A stretch of DNA of 64,000 bases, from assembly GCA_034620365.1 (NCBI GenBank), contig JAQGEQ010000151.1, forward strand, positions 1 to 64,000, in the 5' to 3' direction. Both the position numbers and the translations under genes were made by a program. Below the pieces are notes generated by a model, which ran no database searches, was not told where the DNA came from, and saw nothing but the letters and a program-made list of their open reading frames with translations. Positions 37,700 through 50,689 of the stretch are shown here, in pieces (positions within the stretch are counted from its first letter, which is position 1; each line of letters opens with the position of its first letter). Origin of the DNA: Pegea sp. RAD2-039 (taxonomy: Eukaryota; Chordata; Thaliacea; Salpida; Salpidae).

Positions 37700-38730
37700 T
37701 TATATAATTATTAATAAATATCTTATAAAAATCTGCTATATAACTTTATAAAAGCAGATATAAGATTTTAGTAGTATTTAGGGAAATCCCCAACAAGTTA
37801 AGTGAACGAAAAGGCATTTATAAGTAGGCTTTTTTGGCGTATCTGAAAAGCTAAAAATATATTATATATGACTCGTTGCTTCTCATGGTGCTCTGTACTC
37901 AGCAAGCAATTGATGAATAGAGAGGACAAACTAACTTTGAATAAGAAGATACTTGTCTGGATAACACTAAGGTCGTACTAGGTCTAAGCAGGCCATTGCA
38001 CACAGATTCATTGAACAATTATTCTACAAAAAAATAATATTATTTAAAAATATTTCAAGAATATGTAAAGTAATGTTGATAGTTTTATGGTAAGATATTT
38101 ACAAGTTCTTGGCACTTTTGAAAATCATGCGCAGTAAATGTCAACACGACTAATTGTTTAGTTCCTCTTATATTGTAGGATCAGGAATTTTATTTGTCAA
38201 CGCTTTAATCTACCAGATTAAGTTTTAATAAGATGATTTAGTTAACAGATTTCTAACAAATGAAGTTTGGATGAGTTTGTTGAACATATTTCAAAACTAA
38301 CTTCAATTATAATTATAGATTTTTGTACAAATTTTTTAAGTTACTTCAAACTTGTATATTCTCAAACACATATATTCGATGAATCAACAAAGCATTCCTC
38401 GAAACAATTATCTCTTGTCTAAGTTTGAAATGAAATTTAAAACAAGAAGTTGCAGAATTAATAGTCTCAAAAATCCATTATCTCAAATTGTCTTTCTAGA
38501 AACCTATCAATATTTTTTAACTAAGAACTTTTTTTAACTTTAAAAATCCTAAATTACATTTGTTTACAAGAACAGATAGGTCTGATGAGCATTTATCTTC
38601 TTTAACTGTTTGATTAAAAATTCGGTTTAGCTTTTAAATTATTTTTTAATGATAAATTCTTTGGGAGATTGTAGCTTCATTATTATTCTACAAAACTCAG
38701 AAACAACAAATTTGTAAAAAGTTTTTAATT
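37700..38730. other. Intergenic DNA with one repeat fragment
   Basis: No gene supported. A 61-codon frame at 38352-38537 lacks coding character. The stretch 37868-38000 belongs to a repeat family (separate entry). Confidence 0.45.
37868..38000. repeat. Dispersed repeat, copy A
   Basis: Shares ordered words with 51495-51625: GCTC(T)TGTACTCAG..AA.C, GAAT.GAGA, ACAAACTAACT and then AGGCCATT. Both copies are decayed. The TACTCAG-centred block also resembles the antisense end of LINE relics, so this may be a retrotransposon 3' fragment. Confidence 0.4.
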
Positions 38731-38734
38731 TAAA

Positions 38735-38947
38735 ATGACTTCACTTGGTCAATTTGAATTCAAAAAACTGATTAAAGTTTGTCAACAACTTGATGAAAAG
38801 GTACTAAGTGTTTTGGTTTTTTTGTAACACCTGACACAGAACCCAATAATTTTCAAATGGTGTCAAGCTAACAATTTATGTAAAGATATTGAAGATTTAT
38901 ATCAAAAAGACCATATTGTTGCAAAAAAAAAGTTTAAAATAATTTAA
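38735..38947 (+). CDS. Possible two-exon microprotein gene, unrecognised
   Basis: Exons 38735-38800 and 38840-38947, with a 39-bp GT..AG intron, would encode 57 residues: MTSLGQFEFKKLIKVCQQLDEK, then NPIIFKWCQANNLCKDIEDLYQKD and a lysine-rich end. The acceptor CTGACACAG and the donor GGTACTAAG are acceptable, and codons are of coding character. I know no family for it. It may instead be the 5' part of a larger gene with lost exons. The intron is shorter than any other in the window, which lowers confidence. Confidence 0.4.
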
Positions 38948-38949
38948 AA

Positions 38950-41600
38950 TATTAAAGAAAATTGATTTTCTTAGAAAATGATTTTGTTGGAAAATAATTT
39001 AATGAGAATCGGTTTTTTTTAATATAAAAACTATTTTTTATTTTCATGAAAAGCATATTTGAAATAGTTTTTACATTCCATTTTGCCTACAGCAATTTTA
39101 TGAACATTTTTAAACTTTTAAAAAAATATATTTCAAGAGTTTTTTAATAAAAATGATAATAATAGAATATTAAAGAAATCCATTTTTGTTTAATCAAAAA
39201 TATATTCTTTATAGTGCTATAAGTAAACCTCCTATATCTATAATAAACTTAATAATTTAATCAATATTCGTAATTATAAATGAATCAAAAATAAAAAGAT
39301 TTAAATAAGACCGCCTAAACATTAAAAAAATGAATTTTTAAAATACTTTTCAGAATATTTTATCTTCAGCTTTTTTTGGATAAACCTTTGAGATAAAAAA
39401 CAAATTTTAACATTCTCACAAAAGACAGATTAATAGTTACTCTAAAAAATGTTGAGGATAAAGTTTTCAGCTTTTTAATCTATATTTGATAGAATTTTGA
39501 AATGCGGCATGTAAATCTTTTATTGAAGTTTTCAGTTCATTAAACTTGTTTATAAAGCCTTTTTAATTAACGGCTAAATTCTAACTTTTATTACCTCTTA
39601 GCAAAATGCTTAAAAAATTCTTTGAAAATCTTCAGTAAATCTGATAAATGAAAAAATTTATCGTCAAAAACTTGGAGAAAAATAACAGTTTTCTTTTTAG
39701 AGTCTTTTTAAATAGTTTTATTTTATTAAATGAAATTAAACCAGTAAAACAATGGATGATATTTTTAAAAGTTATTCTTCAAGCTTCCAGCCAAAAAATG
39801 TTGAGATTTTTTCTGAGCTAATTTCTTTCATCAGAATGTTTCTTACAAATTGTTCACCAAAAAAGCAAATCCATAGAACACGTTTGCTTCTATTTGCTGA
39901 ATAACTTTATTGACTAGGATTCTAAATTAATTTTACTTTTTTTATAACTTTTTATGCTACACAAAAGGTTAAATACAAAGTTGTTATCATTATGTAATAC
40001 AAGTATACAAAATAAAAAATCTCACAGTTGAGTTACATCAGGAAAATTATTAACATATCATCAAATTTAGATTGTCATAAAAAGTTGCATAAGGGTGTAA
40101 TCTTCTATTAATGTCTCAACTTTAATACTTAATATTGATTATTTTACAATTGTATGTCGTATAATGCTTTATAAAATAAAACATACGTGTATAAAAGTTC
40201 AAATTAATAAATATATTTAATAAAACTTAATAATAAAAGGTATGATGGTAGTTCGAGTATTCTAAAGTTTTTAAATAATGTTAATAATTATGAAGACAAT
40301 GAGAAGAAACAAGAAATTTTTATAATAATCAATTTTTCAAACTGAGTAATAAACAACATTTATTCGCCCAGGGCAAACAAGATGTTTGCTGTTATAGAAA
40401 ATTGTTTAAATTTCTTTATAGATTTGATTTCATAAGACAGATTTTACAGAAGTGATAGTAAGTGTTCATCACCTTAATCAAACTTTACAAGTTTTATTTG
40501 ACATAGTTGTTCTAAAGCATACAGTCAGTAACTAATTTGGTATTTTAACAAAATTAATAAAAATTATTTATCATGTTTAGATACTTAGCAAACATCTTAC
40601 TTTGTAAAATAAAAATAGTTTTCTTTTATTTAGAAAAATTGATGATTCAATTCAACTTTATACAAAGTTGGATTAACTTACAACATTATCTTGAATTATT
40701 TATTACCCTAACTACATTTCACTTTTACAAGGCAAATAACCAGTAGTCAACCCGACAAGTTACTTTCTACTGGATAAGTGAAGTTATTTTAACTAAAGCT
40801 GTGCTAGAAGTTTAGTAAACACAATAATAAAATGTGAACAAATATTTAGTGGTTGATAAAGATGAGGAACTAAAAGTTTAAAAAATTTCTCTAAATATTT
40901 CGTAATTGAAAATCTAAAAGAAATTAACATAATTGATAGAATAAGATGTTATGAAGCAGAACTAACATTCAATAAATCATCTATCTTAGAAGATTTGAAA
41001 TCTTACCAACTAAGTATTGATAAAAATCAACAGTTAAATGTTACGGTTGTTTATTAAGATTATAATCAAGGTATGGTTAGTTTTGAGATTTCAGAATTAA
41101 AATAAATTTTATTTGTATTAAGGTTATTCAGAAATTAATAAATAAGCGCTGACATCATACTAGACCCACTAAGATACTGAACTGGCCGCACCTACTAACG
41201 TAAGTGCAAAATGTATTTACATGAAATAATCGATAAATTTTTATGAACTATCAACGTTAATGTTGTCATCGTTAAAGAACTCTTACAATTGTACTTTCTT
41301 ATTGTTCATTTTGGATAATAAGAGAATTATTACAAAAAATATAAACTTAAGATGAATAATAACATGTAAATAACACTATTCTAAAAATCAAGTACAAAAA
41401 ACAGACCAAGAAATTAAAAAAGCACAAAACACAATAATGCTTCAATTATTTAATTTGAACTTGTTATACATTACTTATTAATTTTACTGATGACTAATCA
41501 TAAGACTAATCAAAGCACCAAGAGAATTCAAATTTAGACATAAGTTAGTTGATTTTAATGAAATGTGTAACAAAAGACACACGAAACAGAGATACTATAG
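38950..41600. other. AT-rich intergenic DNA, no gene seen
   Basis: About 2.6 kb of AT-rich sequence. No exon series or RNA gene recognised. Confidence 0.55.
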
Positions 41601-41610
41601 TGTACCAAAT

Positions 41611-41940
<330 letters not shown>

Positions 41941-43880
41941 TTTCAAAGATCAAATTATCTTATGATAAACTTCAAATGATTCTAAATAAGAAAATAATTT
42001 AAATTATTACAAAAAATTAATTTCTAAACTAAAAGATGAATCAGGCCAAACAGATTTAAAAGAAAATTTGAACTTTTTATTTTATAGAAACATATTTAGA
42101 AATGATTAATTCTTTAGAATAAATTAAAAGTAGAAATAAAAAAGCTGAAGATATTCAACTCATAAAATAAATTAGATAGAGCAACAAATTCTCTGTCATT
42201 AAAAAACAATTTATAAATACATACATTTATATTACAGGCCATAAAAAATATATTTAGAATTCAAATTATCATTAATTAATTTTAAAGTAGCAAATGTCAA
42301 TTAAACAGGATTGACATTCTATTAAAGCATTATAATATAGTAAATTTAGAAAACCAAATAGTTATAATTTAAGTTATCAATTTATAAAAATGTAGAAGCT
42401 TTTTATATAATATATAAAAAATTATTTAGTATAAAAGTGAATAGAAAATCAAATAAAAAAGATTAAATTTAAATTTTATGATTGAATTTAAAAAAAATTA
42501 TCAGAATAATAATTTTTTAAAAGTTTCAACTATATACAAACTAATAAACCAATAAAATCTTAAAAACTTATAAAAAAAATAACTTTATAAAACTTAAAAA
42601 AATATTTAAATACAAAGAAATTTGAGAAAAAAGTAAAAATTCAGTTTCATAACTTCAAGTAATATATTTATTTAAAATAAAAAACATTTGAAAATATGAC
42701 AAGAATATTAAACAAATTATTTAACTTTTAAGACTGAACTTATGAAAGCCAATGCTATAGAATTATTTCAAACTAAAATTCAATTATAAGAAAAAGAAGT
42801 AAAGAAACTTATTAAAATGTAAATAAAATATTAAAACTTTTGGCAAACATACAAAATTATATAAAAATATTTTTTTTAAATTATACATTGAAATTTTAAA
42901 ACTTTGATATCCTACAACTTTTCAAATTTAGCAATAAAAAAATTATAAAAACTAATTAAAATAGTCTTGGCTTTAATTTGTAGTAAAAATTAGTTGCTAT
43001 AGTACAATTACTGCACAGCAAAAATATAAAAAAGCGGTGAAAAATTGTAAATATCAAAGGTCAAATATAGTGGCACGGTTATATAATAATAGAATAAACT
43101 ATTAAACTTTATAGAACAAAAAATATTAACCTAAAATGATACAAGGAGTAAACAATAAGACAACATACCAAGTGGATCAAAAAAGCAGTACCTATATCTA
43201 CCGCACGTTAGACTTCAAATAATTATCGTGGCGCGGACACATGAATTTAAATATTTTTCAGACGCCTTACCCGTAGTAACCAAGTTAAAAACGTTGCTAT
43301 TGAAAACAACTTTTCTGATTGGCTTAAAATAAATGGCTATATAAAAAACCTTTATTCTTATTCGCTAATAAATGGCTGTAAAATAGTCTACAAGCAGCAG
43401 TTTGTTTATTAAAGTGATGAATGAAATGCACGCTTGTTAACAACTAATTCAAATAAAATCATGTATATACACAACTTTCCAAGATATTTGTTTAAAGATA
43501 AAAAGACTTTCAAAAATAACAGTAGCATCTGTAAATATATGAATAGCATTTCAAATACAGTTATAATATAGAATATTCAAAAATAGTAAATTTTATCAGT
43601 GAAAATTTCTCAAAAAATTTCAAATAAACTTTTTGAAAAAACGAGTAAAGTATGTTTTGATTTATAAAAATAACAATTATCATAGATAAAATACTCAACT
43701 AAGGCTACCAAGTTATTTTTATGTACTCGTCTTGCAGTATTTAAACAATTTAAATGTAAAATATTAATCACACTAATTTGGATCTCACATTAAGTACAAA
43801 ATTTTAGTCAAAAGCTAGTTGGTTAGAATAAGTGCTTGAGTTATAAAATTATTCGGCCAACAACAGCAACACAACTTTTT
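41941..43880. other. Upstream region of LC8: probable 5' UTR intron and promoter
   Basis: Low-complexity AT-rich DNA up to about 43200. Between 43190 and 43390 the composition rises, with GTAAGG (minus) at 43265-43270 as a candidate donor, an ATTGGC (CCAAT on the minus strand) at about 43318 and a TATATAAAAA on the plus strand at about 43338. I take it for the LC8 promoter, without proof. Confidence 0.35.
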
Positions 43881-43907
43881 TTTCATAAATACTTTACCTT
43901 TGGGTAT

Positions 43908-44002
43908 TAAAAATATATGATTAATATTAATAATAATAGGCCTGCTTTTAAAAATATATGATTAGTATTAATAATAATAGTAATGGCCTGCTTTGGCGGA
44001 AA
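43908..44002. repeat. Two-copy tandem duplication, about 45 bp unit
   Basis: AAAAATATATGATTA.TATTAATAATAATAG..(GTAAT)GGCCTGCTTT occurs twice in a row. The second copy has an inserted TAAT-type unit. Confidence 0.7.
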
Positions 44003-44069
44003 ACGGCCATGCTGGTTGTCCTCAGGAGGTGTTATCAAAAGCAAAGCAAAATGCAGTGAGATACAAAAT

Positions 44070-44340
44070 AACGAAGCAAGCAAAACACAGTAAATTGAAA
44101 GAAGCGTATCTTTAGGGTATCTTCCTTTTATTTGAAGCTGGGTTTTCTTCTATATCTTCAAGTTGTTTTAGAAAGCGCCATTCATGGCGATCTCTTGCAA
44201 TAATCTCTTAACTACTGATATTGAGCGTGTTTAAATCGCGCTTCCAGGTATCTTGGGACGGTCGGGAAGTGGAGACAGGGACGGTCGATGTTACATTTGC
44301 CTTTTGATAACAAATTCTTTGGGGCTCCTTTTATTTAGTA
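44070..44340 (-). mobile_element. LINE relic, related to the one in UTP15
   Basis: Minus-strand reading gives DTWKRDLNTLNI followed by EIIARDRHEWRFLKQLED, with one stop where the family has tryptophan. It matches the same FKD.CKRDL..L.I..W...A.DR..WR segment as 30930-31230. No RT or endonuclease domain adjoins it. Confidence 0.5.
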
Positions 44341-44379
44341 AACGTTACCAGGCCAGCTAAGCTTTTGCTTAGCCCTTTA

Positions 44380-46010
44380 CATTGCTGTTAAGACAAAACT
44401 TCCTCGATTAAGATCTTTTGATGCTACGTTAAGCGCAATATACGACAAAGATATTCTTCTTGCATATTATTTTGCGTTTGCTAAAAAAGCTTTCTTATCT
44501 GGAGTCATGCATAAAGCTTGTTTGAGTAATATACAATATCTCTTTAATTTTCTTCATTTAATGTTTTGTCTAATTCAAGTTAATTGATAGAATTACTCGT
44601 ATAAGTTTCACAAATGTTACCGAAAGTATAACTTTATTGTGATTGTTAAAATAAGCAAATTGGGTTTATAAACTAGTTTAAAACAGGTTGCTTAGTATTA
44701 GATAGTTCTATGCAGCCATAGATAAAGATCTTAAAATATTTTTTTAATTTTCTATTTGCACATCTAATCGACTACCGATTTATGAAACTGTATTTTGGAG
44801 TTTCAATACATTTTAAGGTTTAGTATCGACTAGTTATTAATCAATAGAATAATAATTTCAATTTATCATTTCTCAAATACGTCAGCATTCGATACAAAAT
44901 ATATATTTCATTTAAAGTTTCTATTACAAAAATAATAGCTTGGCTCTCAGCTTTGAGCTTCTAAAGTTGAAATCATATTTTTGATTTAAACCAACTGAAA
45001 TAATTTTAACTCAGTAGTTTTATTACATCTGATAAGAACTTGCCAACAACCAAGAAAGAGCAGGTCTTAGCAATTGCGTTGTTGCTCTTTAAAACTCGTT
45101 CAAGTTAATGTTCTTCTTCAATCTTTCAAGGCAACTAGTGTGGCTCGCTGGTATCCATCATCAACATGAAATTGTAACTTATAAAAATTTTGAGGCTAGC
45201 TAAAACTCACATACCAGTGTTCACTAACCAAGAGTAAGCAAGCTAACGACCTAAAAGTTACCAAGTGAAAATTTTCTAAGTTTATAGCAGCAATTAATTA
45301 AAACTTTTTTTCCTGAAATTTTTACTTTTTTATTTACTTTATATAAAACCTGAGAAGATAAAAGCTACTTAAGTAGATTATTACCATCAACAAGTTTCAT
45401 TCTTATCTGCTAACCATAAATTTGATTTCCACAAATTTATTTATGATGCTTTTTATTTACTTATTTGCTTTTTAAATGAATTATGTATTTGTAAAATTTT
45501 AAGAGAAATTTCATTAATTTTTTTTGGAAGTATATTTACTAATCAACATACCTTCATTAATCAAAACTTTTAATTTTTAATTAATTATGTCGTTTAGACC
45601 GTTTTGTTTTGTAGTTCAATTCTGGAAACATTTGATCTAATGAATAAACTGAAACAGATACAGTAAATAAAATTGATAAAAAATTAAATCATTTTACAAT
45701 TTAAAAAAATAGAATCATTTAATAAAGAACTAAATGAATAAATTTGCAAATTTAATCAACAAATAAATTACTTATTAAGTTGTAAAAGTGTGGAATGCTA
45801 AATATTAGTTGTAAAATGTACAGATTTCTTTACACAAATAAAAGCTGGGGTGACGTATCTTGGCATAATAAAATATTAAATAAACATCTTTAAAAAATAA
45901 TCACAAACAGAATTTCGAGCGAAAATATACAAAATTTACAAATTGAAGATAAAAAAATGCATAAATTAACATAATTAATAGAGAATTGATGAGGAGGCAG
46001 TGATGAGAGG
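44380..46010. other. Intergenic DNA, no gene seen
   Basis: AT-rich with a few less AT-rich patches (45040-45140). No coding frame or RNA gene recognised. Confidence 0.5.
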
Positions 46011-46020
46011 TCCACTAAGA

Positions 46021-49000
46021 TCACGAATAAATGAGTCTCGCTGCCTTCTTTTGAAACTCCGTTTCAAGATTCGGAAAAGCTGAAGGGATTTTTAGTTCAT
46101 CGAAAACTTCGACTATTGCGCCATCTAGCGACAAAAGTTTAAAATTTTTATGCAAATTACGAATGAGGTTACCAGGAAGAACAAGAAAATGCCGAAAAAG
46201 CTCGCGCATTCCATCTAGATGCAGTGTATAGATTGAAATATGTCGCGTCACCTCTTTAACCCCCTCATCTTCATCACCTAATTCCGACCAGATGTAATCG
46301 TAAACGCTCGTCTGTCGAAGATGACGTCACAAGAGGTCATCACGAAGCAATTACCTTTCGTCGTTCCCCATCTTCACCTCTCCATTGTTCACTCTTTGAA
46401 ATGATGAAGGATAACTCCTGGATGCTGATCTCAAGATCATGAGGCACGAAGATGTCTTGTTGAGAAGAGTGTAGACGATGATAAACATCTTGAATCCTTC
46501 CGTTGTTATGAAGTTTCAGGAAGTAGAGATAAGAGATGACAACAGAGAAGAAGATTATGACGCAATAGAGGAAGATTGTGAGAGGAACACCCAACACTCC
46601 TGATCCTAAAAGATCATTTGATTGGATGAAAAAATTTCAGAGATTTTGTTGAACCTTCAATTCGATAAAAATGCCAATAAAGCTTGAAAGCGTCTCCTAT
46701 TGGCTGAGAAGGGTCGTCAAGGTAACGGAGTAAACATGAATCGACGATTAGGATCATCAATGGATCAAGAATAGCGCAGATGCAGAACAACAAGACGATC
46801 TTGGAGATGATTAGATTCAGTTCACCGAGAAGAATTAGAGATGACCAGAAGATCAGGATGAGGAAGATCTAGATGAAGAAGATCAGGATGAAGATCAGGA
46901 TGAAGATTTAGATTCAAGTAATCTACTTCATGCTTATTATTAAGATCTAAAGTCTGTGAGGAGTACCACGCCCGCCTAAGACGTGAAAAGTGTTTTTAAG
47001 GAAAAGTTTTTAAGGAGTCAGAACCTCGTAGGCACTGTACTCAGGGTCTTTCTGGCAGCTGGGCGTAGCTGCATCAGTCCTTCTGTTCCAGTTGGATACC
47101 TTGTTACAGGTCTTTCTGGAAGCTGGGCGCAACTGACTTACAACTTTATATAAAACGAAGCAGGTCATTTACACAAACAACTACAAGAATACTTTTGCTG
47201 TTACAACAACAGCAGTAGAAGTTGAAAATAGAATTTGGATGTTTTAATCATAAATATAAAAAGTTCAAACGTTTTAGCTATCAGCAGCTTGTTGACTAAA
47301 AAGCAGAAGACTTTTATATTTGAAAAATAAATATTCAATGAAAATAGAAATATGTTCGAATTACAATTGAATTTGTATCAACAATTAGCTTAATGAAGTA
47401 TTCACTGAAATACTTTCATATCAAAAATCTTTTAGTAATTTTATAGAAAATTAGATTATGTAAAGCTGATTTAAAACCAAAGAGAAAAGTAAATAAAAGA
47501 GATTGTTGAAGTTATGAAAGTAATAAAAATTTAAGATTGTAATTTTATGATCAATAAAATGTTTAATAACGATTTAGTATCAGGAAGCAACAAACAATAA
47601 AAACAATAAAAAATATTTCAACAAATTTCATTCTTTCAAATCAATTACCTGAAATATAATGTTGGTTAATGGACCAATCACTAAAACACCGATTTCTTCT
47701 CCTGTAGTTAGTAAGTCTGACTGATAGTTTAAATCAACTGTATATGGTTGAAAATTAAATGTAGTAACTGGCACTCCAAGAACCTAAAATAAATAAAAAT
47801 AAATTTATGAGGAGAAATAACAAAAGAAATGAAAGAGTAAAAAGCTTTACCTGTAAAAACAGCCACTGTCCACAGTAGTGAAGATACAATCGTAGAAACC
47901 ATAAAATAACCAGAATAAAAACACCAACCCAAAATACAGGAGATTTCCATTGTGAAATATTACTTTCAGCAATTAACATCCGACCCAAAAACCTAAAAGA
48001 TTTCAAATTAAATCAACTTAATCATCAACTTCAAACTAACTCAGTGTTTTCGTTGTTAGTTTTCTTCAGTTTAGATAAAGGTGATGTTGGTAGTAAAGAG
48101 GTAGTATGTAGTTTCAACTCTTCTAAATGTGTTAGCTTGATAAGAGGTGTTTTTGTTTTCTCATCTTCAGTTTGAAGCAATCTTTGCGAAATTTCCTTTA
48201 AAAAATTGAGAAGTTTTACAACTAAATAAACAAATAAAAAAAAGGAAGATAAGAAAGTTCAAATAAATCACTTCGATAATTAAAACAAAATATTTGATAT
48301 TTCCAAATTCTTAGTAATCAATCAAACATAAAAACAATTTCGATGAAAAGCAAACATGACGTCATCAATGACGTCATTGACTTCGACAAACAAACCTCGT
48401 CAACAAACTCATCTTCACTTTTATTCAAAAGTGATTTCTTATCACTAAAGTCATCAGAACAATTCGTAAAAACAACAAATGATTTGGTGGTGATGTGAGA
48501 TGATGATGACGTCATCTTCGCGTCATCTATATGCAAATGAGAATGAGTAAAAAGATGACTCATCAAATGATCTCCCACCCAAAGACACACTTCTTCCAAC
48601 ACTTAGCTCCGAGTGAGACTCATAATCCGGGATCCGTTCTCCGTCAGCAGGATCTTCTGAGTCCGATAAACGATTCGGATATTTGAGTAATTTTGATGTA
48701 AATTGCAACTCCACCTCATATTCTTTCTGTCCTGACAAGTACCTGGGCAAGCAGATCACCTGTGACGTCATACAGGTCATCAATCGATTGATCGCGCGGA
48801 AGATATGAGAAGTTACTTCAAAGTAGAGATTTCCAATCCAGTGATCAAGATCAGATGAAATGAGATGTTCAATCGTGAGATGTTTTGTGATTCTGTGATC
48901 TATATGTCCTCTTAACAAAGGAAGTTTGTATTTTCCTTTTACTATCTCGAAGTCTCGATTGCAAACAGGGAAACAACCTAAATTGAAACCGGAAATCAGT

Positions 49001-50688
49001 TTGGTGACAATTAAGATCGTGCCCTACCCCAAGCGACAGCTCTATCAATAGGACTTAGAGCACCACGAAGTAAAAACACTTCAAATATAAGAACCATTCC
49101 AGGATTAATAAACCATTGTGAAGGTAGAACAGTAAATACATTTTGTTGAAAAAGTATTTGACAAGATTTAAATCTACCATCATGATAGACAGGCAAAGTT
49201 GACCCACTCCATTGCTGTCCATGAAGTTTGGACCATTTCAACATGTGACCACCTAATCTGTGGTACATTTGAAAATTATCAAAATCAATTTGATGAAATA
49301 GTTTCATACTGATCATAAAGAGACACCATAACTACGTATTGTCCTTGAGGTAATTTATCTTTGATTCCTCGTGCGCAATTGATCTTTATTTGGATTGGTT
49401 GAGGTGTCCTTGTCCAATCTATCTTCCATTTACGTCCTAATATACAAAAACCGATTTTCAAAGTTTTATGAGATTGTGTAAAAGTGTTTAAAGTGTTGTG
49501 GTTAAAAACAAACAAAAAACTTTTCGAAATATGTTGTTATGAGATAAAATATGAAATAAGAACCTCATAAATGAATTATTTTTATGACAATATTTCTTTT
49601 GAAAATAAAAATCATAAAAACCTTTACTGTTATTATACTGGTTATCAACACGAGTCAACTTTCCATAGAAAGCTGTAATTTCTGCTTTTCTTTTTTCCAA
49701 AAAACGACATAATTGGTTTTCAGCTTGATTAAAAGCTTTTTGTAAGTCATTCTGATTTTAAAAGATAAATTTTCATAAAAATTTGCAATGATTGAATTTA
49801 TAAAACAAATTTTTAGAACTTTTAAAAAAGTTTTAAGAATAAGTGACAAAATATTACTAACTTGTAAATTCTTTTCTTGTCTTCTTAGTAATTGTTCTTT
49901 GTAAATTAATGTCTTATTTTGAATTTTCATTTGTTCAACTAATCGTTTTTTTGCGGCTTCAACAAGCAGTTCCAAAACTTCTTGCTTTTTCCTCCTTGCA
50001 AGCGCCTACCATTAAAACAAGGAAATTGAAATGTTATATAAATTTGAAAATATAATTTTTATGTAAATGAACTAATTTGGAATAAACTTATATTTTCTTA
50101 TTTATACTTGAAGTTTTTCTTCTTTGATTTTGTTTTCCTTCAGAGCTTGTTCATGTAATTGAACTTGATCAGCTGATATTGATCCAATCATTAACAAATC
50201 ATGTCGAATTGTTTGTTTGAAAGATTCCAAATATTCATCTGTAGCTTTAGAAGACTTCAGTTCAGTTAACATCATTTCCATATTTTTCTGAAAATTAAAT
50301 TTTATCATTTAAAATGATTTTTATGAAATGAAGATTACTTCAATTTCATGTTCCAACGTCTCTTCTATATCATCAATCATCTCTTCATCCTCATCCTCTA
50401 GGGACTTTAACAAATCATTAAGATCTTTATTAGATTGTGGATTAATCCTAAAGCAACAAAAAGTTAAATTCATTATTTGAAAAAGATAAATAAAAACTAC
50501 CTTATTTCAGATTGTTCAAAATCTGCAGCTTTTTCTTCGTTGATATCAATTTTAACTGAAAATATTTTAGTAAAAATGTTTTTATTTTTATATTCATTAA
50601 ATGAAAACTATTTAATACTTAATGTTAAAAAAAGTAAAATATATTCAAGTTAGAAAATGTTTAAATATATTTGCCAACCTTCAGCCAT
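46021..50688 (-). CDS. Conserved multi-pass membrane protein with coiled coil and C2-like region
   Basis: Seventeen exons (minus): 50679-50688, 50501-50555, 50339-50447, 50108-50287, 49862-50005, 49628-49751, 49310-49436, 49028-49257, 48817-48977, 48601-48759, 48396-48515, 48041-48195, 47851-47992, 47649-47783, 46655-46868, 46355-46605 and 46021-46311, about 868 residues. The 48601 boundary is uncertain; the other phases close. The N-terminus (MAEVKIDINEEKAADFEQ) is acidic and a long coiled coil runs to about residue 205. A beta-rich, C2-like segment follows (WKIDWTRTPQPIQIKINCARGIKD, GQYVVMVSLYDQ, LGGHMLKWSKL, HDGRF). Later come a Ser-rich linker, one membrane helix at about 543-562, two or more at about 618-660, and one at about 694-718. 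The C-terminus is cytosolic-looking (SELGDEDEGVKEVTRHISIYTLHLDG). I recognise the pattern as widely conserved in animals, probably ciliary or trafficking-related, but cannot name the family with confidence. Confidence 0.85.
46868..46915. repeat. GATCAGGATGAA short tandem repeat at an intron end
   Basis: Repeated AGATCAGGATGA units on the plus strand. On the minus strand this is the pyrimidine-rich tract before the acceptor at 46868, and it also extends the first codons of that exon. Confidence 0.6.
46950..47150. repeat. GC-richer unclassified repeat in a 780-bp intron
   Basis: Two copies of a block CAGG(G)TCTTTCTGG.AGCTGGGCG.A.CTG at about 47040-47070 and 47104-47133, flanked by GGAGTACCACGCCCGCCTAAG. 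Composition is far from the AT-rich surroundings. It could be a SINE-like insertion; I see no tRNA head or tail to prove that. Confidence 0.4.
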
Positions 50689-50689
50689 T

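Noticed and set aside
46655..46868. Apparent one-base frameshift in the membrane protein gene
   Set aside because: It came from misreading a line junction; with corrected boundaries the exon is 214 bp and joins the next exon in frame.
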